Assembly: GCA_030247845.1 (NCBI GenBank)
Contig: JAPDRP010000009.1
Span: 434,001 to 498,000, forward strand
Reading direction: 5' to 3'
DNA: 64,000 bases
Source of the DNA: Coniosporium tulheliwenetii
Lineage: Eukaryota > Ascomycota > Dothideomycetes
The stretch's first letter is position 1. Each line of letters starts with the position of its first letter. Of this stretch, positions 56,614 to 64,000 are shown piece by piece. The position numbers and the translations under genes are program-made. The notes beneath the pieces are model-generated. The model did not search any database. It was not told the DNA's origin and was given only the letters and a program-made list of their open reading frames with translations.

Positions 56614-59600
56614 ATGCTCGCCCGAGTAGCACGGCGCAAAGTACGACGCGACGCATTTCAGCATTTAACGCCATCCTTCGAGCAACTACGTCTCCCCTGG
56701 CTATGTCCCGCGTTTCTGGCATCGAGGAGGAGTACGGCGACCGCGGCGACAACCGGGTCGTCCGCTGAGCCAAGGAGACACAAGACGAGCCGACCTGCAG
56801 TCCAACGAACAGCAACACGTTCACTAGCCACTGCGGCCGACTTTGTGCATTCGCAGCAGGATTCTATACCATTCGAAGGTGTCCATCTGCTGAATCAAAG
56901 CCAACCATGGAGTACAAGCCGAGCCACGCCTAGCTTATCCGAACTCAGATCATGGACATCTTCGGACATCGTTGTCTTCCAATCCGCCGCGACGGTCCCA
57001 CCACCCACTATAGCGACAAAATTAGGCATTGGGGGAGATCCGACAGAGCTCTACCAGAATCTACATGCCTCCTTGCGCGTTGGCCGGATAGAGCGGGCGG
57101 CGGCCTTGGTCCGACGATTAGCGGAGATATACACGCCGCATGCTACAGAACTGCTTGAGGCGCACAACTTCTTCCTTGAAGGCATGGCAGAGGCGGCAGA
57201 ACACCAACGGCCCGGAGCGACCTTGCAGGCTATGCAGAAATGGTTCGAAGTCGAGATGAGGGCCAAAGAGGTCATTCCAGATGCAAGGACATACGTTACG
57301 ATGATTCGTGCCACCGTGGCTCATATGGAAGGATCAAAACAAGCAAGGACACTGCGGAGATATATGCATCTTGCTGAGGAATCCGATAAGCAAATTTATG
57401 CCGATACAATGAACTCGGAGGAATACACGAAAAAGGAATTTGCTGCTATATGCAATGCCCAGCCAGATCGGTTTTACGCACCGCCACCTGAAGTTACCGA
57501 GAATCTGACAGACGAGGCGCAATCTGAAGATGAAGCGTTGCGCTTGCAGCGGGTGGGTGCTTCTACCAGTGCGATCCCCGAGATCCGTCCTGTTCATCAG
57601 AAAGGCCTCGGGCTGCAGACTCTGAAGAAAGCTTTGTCGATATTCGATCCTAGCCATGAGCTGAATAGCCCGAACGCTCACTCGAAAGAGGATGGCATAT
57701 CGTTAGCCCATGCGAGGCAATCACGGATGGAGGAGGATGTTGTGGACGCTGCAATAGAAAGATGGCGAGCAGAGAATGAGAACTTGAAAAAGCTTGGTAT
57801 CAGCTCTGCCCTTAAAACGAAGCCCTTGGAAGCTCTCATGTGGCAGTGGTATACCGAACTGCTGCCTCTACTGAAAGAGGAGATGAAAACGATACGACAA
57901 GCCCTGGATAATCCGAAGGAACACCCACAAAGCGACCAGCTGCGCTACGGACCATTTCTCGAGCCTTTCACTGCCGAAAAGCTGGCAGCTCAGTCGATCA
58001 TTGTACTTGTCAGTTCGCACGGCTCTGCCGACGGCGTGCTTGGATGCAGGCTCGGTCCGCTTGCTATGAAGTTGGCTTCTGAGCTGGAAACAGAGAGCAC
58101 CATCGAGCTCCACAAGAGACAAGCCAAAGCTTCCGGCCGGAAGCACCTATCGCAGGAGCGGCTGCAAGCCCTCGCCAAGATGTCCAAGGGGCCGCTCCGA
58201 CTGCGACCCTCGATAGCTGCTCCTAAGCCAGACGAGGCCACGCAAGTACAGAATATGCAGCGTCTGGAATGGCCAGCAGTCGTAAAAGTCAAAGTCGGCG
58301 CTATGTTGATTTCCAAAGTCATCGAAGTCTGCAAAATACCCGTCACTCGCACGGATTCAAAGACTGGGAAGACGGTTACGGTGCAAGAACCTGCCTTTTC
58401 ACATACAGTCCTTTTCGAAAAAGGCAGAAGAGTTGGTCTCATAGAGGCTCATGAGGAGCTTGCTAAAAGATCAAGACGGAGCCTCCACGTGGGGCACTCG
58501 GTGCACGACTCCCGATGGTTGTTGAGCCCAAACCGTGGACCGGGTTTAGAGAAGGAGGGTTCCTACGATATCCTACGCCCGTCGTGCGACAACGTGGACA
58601 AGATGATATCCAGAAGGTCTATGCGGTAGCCGCCGCTGAGAAGGGGGATCTCGATCAGGTCTTCGCTGGTTTGAATGTGCTAGGCAGGACTCCTTGGCGT
58701 ATCAACAGCAAAGTTTTCGATGTCATGGCGGAGGCCTGGAATACTGGTGAAGCAATCGGGGAACTAGCGCCCGAGAACCCGGACATCCCATATCCGCCCG
58801 AGCCAAAGGAGGGCGCGGACCCTATGGAGCGCAAGTGGTGGCTTAAGAGAATCAAGGAGATCGACAACTTGAAAAGCGGCTATCATTCGCAGCGATGCTA
58901 CCAGAACTTCCAACTTGAAATTGCCCGCGCCCTCCGGGATGAGGTGTTCTACTTCCCACACAATCTCGACTTTCGTGGAAGGGCTTACCCGCTGCCACCG
59001 CTCTTCAACCACATGGGTGCCGATCCTGCGAGAGGGCTGTTGATATTCGGCACAGGCAAAGAGCTAGGCAGTGTTGGCTTGTCGTGGCTTAAAGTGCATT
59101 TGGCCAATCTGGCTGGCTACGATAAAGCAAGCTTGAAAGAGAGAGAAGAGTTCGCCACCAAGCATATGGATGACATCCGTGATTCAGCAACAAATCCACT
59201 GGGCGGCAGGCGATGGTGGCTCAAGACAGAAGATCCGTGGCAATGTCTAGCAACCTGCTTCGAGCTCAAGGCCGCGTTCGACTCTCCGGATCCGACGCGC
59301 TACGTTTCGCATCTGGCGGTCCACCAGGACGGCACCTGTAACGGCTTGCAGCATTACGCAGCACTCGGAGGTGACAAGGCTGGTGCGAGCCAGGTTAATC
59401 TAGAACCCAGCGATCGACCGCAAGACGTGTATACTGCAGTTGCAGAACTTGTCAAGGCTGAGATCAAACAAGAGGCCGCAGAGGGCAACCCTGCAGCCAA
59501 GTTTCTCGATGGCCACATATCTCGCAAAGTAGTCAAGCAAACTGTCATGACCAACGTCTACGGCGTTACCTTTACTGGAGCTCGAGCGCAGGTCCAAGCC

Positions 59601-60911
59601 CGTCTCAAGGACATCTTCCCGAAATTCGAAGAGCAGCCGGGCTTTGCCGGCCTCCCTGGTCTTGCAGCATACATCGCCCGCAAGATCTTCGCTGCGCTGG
59701 CCTCCATGTTTGGGGGTGCTCACGACATTCAGTATTGGTTGGGCGAATGCGCCACCCGGATACTCACATCATTGAGCGCCGAGCAAATCGCACTCATCGT
59801 CGCAGAAGCCGATGGGAAGGTAGGTAGCGCTGACGCAAAGTTCCGGAAGGCTCGCAACAAGCAAAAAGGGCAGGCGAACGACTATATCACCCAGTTCAAG
59901 AACGGTGTCATCTGGACAACACCACTAAAGATGCCCATAGTCCAACCTTATCGGAAGACCAAGGTCAGCCAGATCCGAACAATGATTCAGGGTATCAGTA
60001 TCCGGCAACCCCGCCTCACCGACGCCGTCGAGAAGCGTAAGCAACTGCAGGCGTTCCCGCCCAATTTCATCCACTCCCTCGATGCAACCCACATGCTGCT
60101 CTCAGCCCTCAAGTGCAACGAGATCGGCCTGACCTTCGCCTCCGTGCACGACTCCTTCTGGACGCACGCCGCTGATGTGCCGGCCATGAATCGAGTCCTC
60201 CGCGACGCCTTTGTACGCATGCACTCCGAAGATATCATCGGCCGCCTCGCAGCCGAGTTCCAGGCCCGCCATGCCGGAAGCTGGTACATGACCAGCCTCG
60301 TCAGAGCCACACCAGTCGGCCAGAAAATCGCAGCCTGGAGGCTTCAGCAAGGGAAGTCGTCGACCAAGAAGTCGACCAAGACGACCTGGGCCGGGGCGGC
60401 TAATGCCAGCATCAACGAACTGGTTCTTGAGGTGAAGCGCCAGAAGCTGCTTGACTCTGAGGACCCGGAAGAGAGGAGGCAGGGCAGGGAGATGGTTACG
60501 CCGTGCAGCATCTTTGAGGCTGAGGCTGATGAGTCTGCAATCGCGGAGCCGGCAGGGCTGGGTGAGGCGCTGCTTGGGCAGGTGCAAGCGCATAATGCGG
60601 AGGATGTGGATAGCGCGCTTGCTGGTGACTTGGAGCAGGTGGAGGCTGCGGAAGGGGAGATCGACTCCCCTGCCGAAGAAACCAATACGGCTGCAGATGA
60701 TGAATCTTCCATCGACTCAATGGAAGTAGCTGAAGGTGCCGAAACCAAGACTTCGGACGAGCAGTCTGCAACCCCTGGAAAGCCGGCGAAGAAGAAGTAT
60801 AGGACGGTGTATAAGGTCCAGCTTTGGAGGCCGATGTCCTTCCCGCCGGTCCCGAAGAAGGGAGACTTTGATGTGTCGAGGCTGAGGGACAGTCAGTATT
60901 TCTTCTCGTAG
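56614..60911 (+). CDS. RPO41: Mitochondrial DNA-directed RNA polymerase (frame-broken)
   Basis: Single-subunit T7-like polymerase that transcribes mitochondrial DNA. The N-terminus MLARVARRKVRRDAFQH is an Arg-rich targeting sequence; a PPR-like N-terminal extension follows. The first frame runs to about 58478, where the frame slips one base in GG after AAGAC. The second frame (open to 60911) carries RLPMVVEPKPWTGFREGGFL and the polymerase core: HNLDFRGRAYPLPPLFNHMG; VHQDGTCNGLQHYAALGGD with catalytic Asp; RKVVKQTVMTNVYGVTFTGA (O-helix Lys/Tyr); AFPPNFIHSLDATHM; and FASVHDSFWTHAADV with the second catalytic Asp. An acidic, poorly conserved insert (about residues 1270-1390) precedes the conserved end FDVSRLRDSQYFFS. 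With one base added near 58478-58480 the protein is about 1,430 aa. No intron seen. Confidence 0.95.
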
Positions 60912-63900
60912 AGATCTCCACTCCTCCAGTTGTGTGGTTCTTTGGGTTCTGGCGTTTCTTATTTCTCTCTTTCCGCCTTTGATACCTACTGCTTATACAC
61001 CATCCGTTTGTACGAGGATGTAGGATGGTGAGCGGGTTTCTCTCAAAGTCGGCATTACGCTCTTGTGTTGTGCTCAGCGCACTGTATAGCATGGTTGGCG
61101 TCCTGGGGCCGGGGTTGAATACCACCGGCGGGACTTTGGTGCATTGCGGGCGTCTGATGGAAAACGGAATGGGAGTCAGAAGTTATGTAATCACTGTATA
61201 GGATTGTATCATAGCGTGCTTGGTCAGTACCAAGTTGTAGATACCACAAATCCACGCTGCAAACTACTACCTGGTTTGCTGCAAACAGACTGCTTGCCTT
61301 CCCCATGTTTTCCATGCGCCTGGCGCTGGCCCGACTCACCTTAACGACATCCGCAAGACAGCACGAGCGGAGTCCTCTTCGACAGCTGTCGCCCAAGCAT
61401 ACTCAAGGTCCAAGTTGAACTTGATACCAACTGATCAGGGCGGGACTGGCCCTTGAACAACCCTTCCTCCCTAGATTTGATAGATGCTTGCCGTTCGTGA
61501 CTAGGATGACGGATTGAAGCTGCGTGAATCGTCTTGCACGATTCCAAACAGCTGTCAACCTATGAGGTTTGCTTGCCTACTTACAGGAGCATCATGGTTG
61601 AACGTGCCTAGCGCTAGCATCTCCTTTCAATATCTTCCCAGCACTTCCATACCAGTCCGTCCAGTGATTAAAGCGAGTCATGAATTGTCTCCAAGTGATT
61701 CACCTTGACGAAACACTGGAGCCAAACAGAAATCCTGTTAGAGAGCCGTCTCATGACAGGCATTTGGAGTGAACATTGAATCTGTGAGTGGTCTCAGATT
61801 CCGTATTCGTCTGCCAATCCTGATTGTTCGGGCTGGACGTCCCGTCTCCCCCTTCTTGGTACAGGCTCGCCATCCAGGATGCCGCTTCGACGGGTGCGTA
61901 AACAATGGGAGCGCTTTGGATGATACGGGAGAATTACTCTGCCTCGGCACAGCCCTAGCCAATGTAACATGCAGAATGGAATCTTGATTCAGCTTGAAAC
62001 GACATCTCCGGCTCAAGGAAAGCATCATCCCGGCCGGGACGGGAAGATCATCCGCCACTTCGCTAAAACTTGTCTTTCAAGGGATCCCTGAGTTGAGATC
62101 ACAGGATCTTGGTTGTCCACAGCCGGCGGAGATGCTGGGAATGAAAACTTGGAGAGCCTCGGCGGATCAACGTTGATGCCCGAGCACAAGGGGTCAAATT
62201 TCCAAGAATCATGCTAATGAGCTTTGGCGCCCGAAAACAACCTCGCTGCCCTATGAGTACTGTACGTGTGATTCATGCATCGTGCGTGGAGCGTCACACA
62301 CATGCCGTCACAGTTCCAGGAGCCTCGCGGAGGAGGCATGGAAGCTGCCGTGGACAGCTCTTGGTCAAGCAAGTGTATGCATGTCCATCTCGAGCATCAT
62401 CTACGAAGTCTTGATCCAGCGCCCGGCCTTAGGGACCAAACTCTAGGACTTCGAGGCTACAATGAACAGTACCTCCTGCTAAGCAAGCTCCTAGAACACC
62501 CAAACGAACTGCCAACCCCTTGAGCACCAACAGACTAGCTAACTAGGAAGACGAGAGACTGGCGGCACCAGCCTCCAACCCAACAGCCCTAACAGTCTAG
62601 GAAAACTTAACCTCACCCAATACGCCAAGGCCCCCAAGTCCTCGGACCATTACTCGCTTCTTACAACGGCAGCTCTGCTGCCGCCACGCTCTCTTGGTTC
62701 CAAGCATTGCCCACAGTGCTCTGCAAGTGGTGACTCTGGGAAATCGTACGAGAATGAATGGTCCATAACAGCACATTGTAGGCTGTGGATCGACCGAGCT
62801 GAGCCCGACCCGCCCATCTCAACCTGAAGATGTTGGAAAATGCAAGCCCATTCAACATGCTCCAGGATCAAAGGAGCCAGGGATGCCAACTCGGCGGACC
62901 GAGCCGCGCGAGTCTGCTTCGTCGAAACATTGGCGTGACTTAGCCGCAGAAAGCAACATCGAGTGGCGGAACCACAATCAACCCGAAGAGTCCGTGAGTG
63001 AAGAGTTGGACGAAGACCAACAGGCCATGTCCTTGTTAACGGCTGTGATGGCAAAGCTGGCTGAAGCTTGAATTCTAGTCGTCCAATGTCACATCAGATT
63101 AGATCAGATCGTGCAAGCATCGCCTGACCGGCTCAGCTGGCCCGTCCAACCGTCCAACCCAACCCAGTCCACCCCAGCGGCCTCCCAAACCCGCAGCACC
63201 GGGGGTTTAAACTTTCTGGGCTCGGGAACTCGGACGCCCGTGCATCCGAGCCAGAGTTATGCAAAGTCATGCTTATCCCTTACCTAAACCTCTCGGTTAG
63301 ATGAGCAACATACGATGGGATGAGCGAGACGATCAAAGAACAACCCAAACCGTCGCACGTTGCACACGCTGCACGCTTCCGTCTGGGCAACGGTGATCTT
63401 CATTCCCCACGAAGAAGCCCAGGTCGGTCGGCATGACCCACCGGCCGCGTTCCTGGGGTGAAGGAGACAGCAGCCCCGTGGAACGCGCAGCGTCGCACAA
63501 ACTGGGGGGCCGGTTACACACGTGCACGTTGAACATGGCCAACATTGCAACGGTTGGGCCGTATTGAACCGCAAGCAAGAAGCCGGGCCGTCAGGGGCGG
63601 GGGCATTGAGGGGCTTGGTGATACAGAGGTTGGTGGGAGGGGAGTTTTTCACGAGGTCGTGCAGGGCATCAATGCATGGTCCACAGCACGGTACTAGGTA
63701 AACTAGACGGGCAAGAAGATTACGCGTGTAATAACGACTGAAAATCTGAGCTTGCTTGAACGTAAAAGTGGCTCGCTGTCGCGGCTGCGATGGTATCGAC
63801 TGCAAAACGTAGAGCTCCTACGCTCAAGAATAGAACCGGCGCTGCTAGCGCACCGTGGAGTGGTAATGCGCAAAAGTCATAACATCGTTCCCGTACATGC

Positions 63901-63914
63901 TTTTTCGACGGTCC
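60912..63914. other. 3-kb gene-poor region
   Basis: No convincing gene on either strand. The ORFs present (for example 60496-61125 minus, 62883-63071 plus, 63284-63805 minus) lack family features, and the first is antisense to the end of RPO41. A 62-aa plus-strand frame at 62883 (MPTRRTEPRESASSKHW...) is mildly protein-like and could be a small exon. Composition is ordinary, with no RIP signature. Confidence 0.45.
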
Positions 63915-64000
63915 TCAGGCTGCCGCGGCCGTAGCCGGACGGCTCTCCGGCATCTTCAGCCGAGCTAGCTTCTCTTCTAGGGATTTGACGACTTCTGGGT
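63915..64000 (-). CDS. C-terminus of a gene running off the window
   Basis: On the minus strand a frame open from the window edge reads PEVVKSLEEKLARLKMPESR, then PATAAAA and a TGA at 63917-63915. The charged heptad-like helix followed by an Ala-rich tail looks coding, but the family cannot be told from 28 residues. The gene starts beyond base 64000. Confidence 0.5.
   Translation of the reverse strand, partial: PEVVKSLEEKLARLKMPESRPATAAAA

Noticed and set aside
58470..58640. Two separate genes at the RPO41 break
   Set aside because: Both parts belong to one polymerase, and the second lacks a start; the break is one base.
60496..61125. 209-aa minus-strand ORF
   Set aside because: Antisense to the RPO41 C-terminus, where the plus strand is certainly coding.
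63284..63805. 173-aa minus-strand ORF with many Cys
   Set aside because: No signal peptide, no recognisable domain, and chance ORFs of this size occur in GC-rich intergenic DNA.
1..64000. tRNA, rRNA and CRISPR-like repeats
   Set aside because: I looked for B-box-like GGTTCRANNCC in non-coding stretches and for regularly spaced repeats and found none; the only regular array is the 10-bp LTR array.

Overview
The window is nuclear DNA of a filamentous ascomycete (Pezizomycotina; Dothideomycetes is my guess, not proven). Evidence: dense short genes split by 50-70 nt GT-AG introns, unmistakable fungal orthologues (GUA1, ARO7, ALG3, MDV1, RPO41, ESF1, Rieske protein, external NADH dehydrogenase), and a TpA-rich block with the signature of repeat-induced point mutation (RIP). 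I see no tRNA, rRNA or CRISPR.

Layout. 1-5.9 kb is a RIP-mutated island holding a dead Ty3/Gypsy element on the minus strand, an LTR-like segment with a 10-bp-period array of heat-shock-element-like units, and a fold-back element with 20-bp terminal inverted repeats. 6.5-8.6 kb carries two tandem paralogues (minus strand) of a Cys-rich, low-complexity protein with shared upstream sequence blocks. 9.4-16 kb: gamma-tubulin complex component 4 and a large acidic protein of unknown function. 17.8-22.9 kb: a short-chain dehydrogenase, a small conserved fungal protein, GMP synthase and BCP1. 22.9-25.1 kb is a relic zone (broken CSC1/OSCA-like channel, truncated MFS transporter), followed by a secreted tyrosinase. 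28-36 kb: Ulp1 SUMO protease, Rieske protein, macro-domain protein, histone-fold protein. 36-47 kb: CLC channel, EF-hand external NADH dehydrogenase, ESF1, a microprotein, a tautomerase-superfamily protein, an aldo-keto reductase. 47.9-61 kb: MFS permease, EIF1AD-like protein, ALG3, chorismate mutase, MDV1 and mitochondrial RNA polymerase. 61-63.9 kb is gene-poor, and the window ends inside another minus-strand gene.

The most important cross-cutting observation is that at least six otherwise healthy genes (GCP4, the large acidic gene, the dehydrogenase, ESF1, MDV1, RPO41, probably also CLC, ULP1 and one tandem paralogue) each need one extra base to keep their reading frame, usually in a short G/C or A/T run. 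This looks like systematic one-base losses in the consensus rather than pseudogenes, and any automatic annotation of this contig would split these genes.

There is no operon-like logic. Several genes serve mitochondria (Rieske protein, NDE1-type dehydrogenase, MDV1, RPO41), and several pairs are divergently transcribed from short shared spacers (GUA1/BCP1 197 bp, ARO7/MDV1 267 bp).
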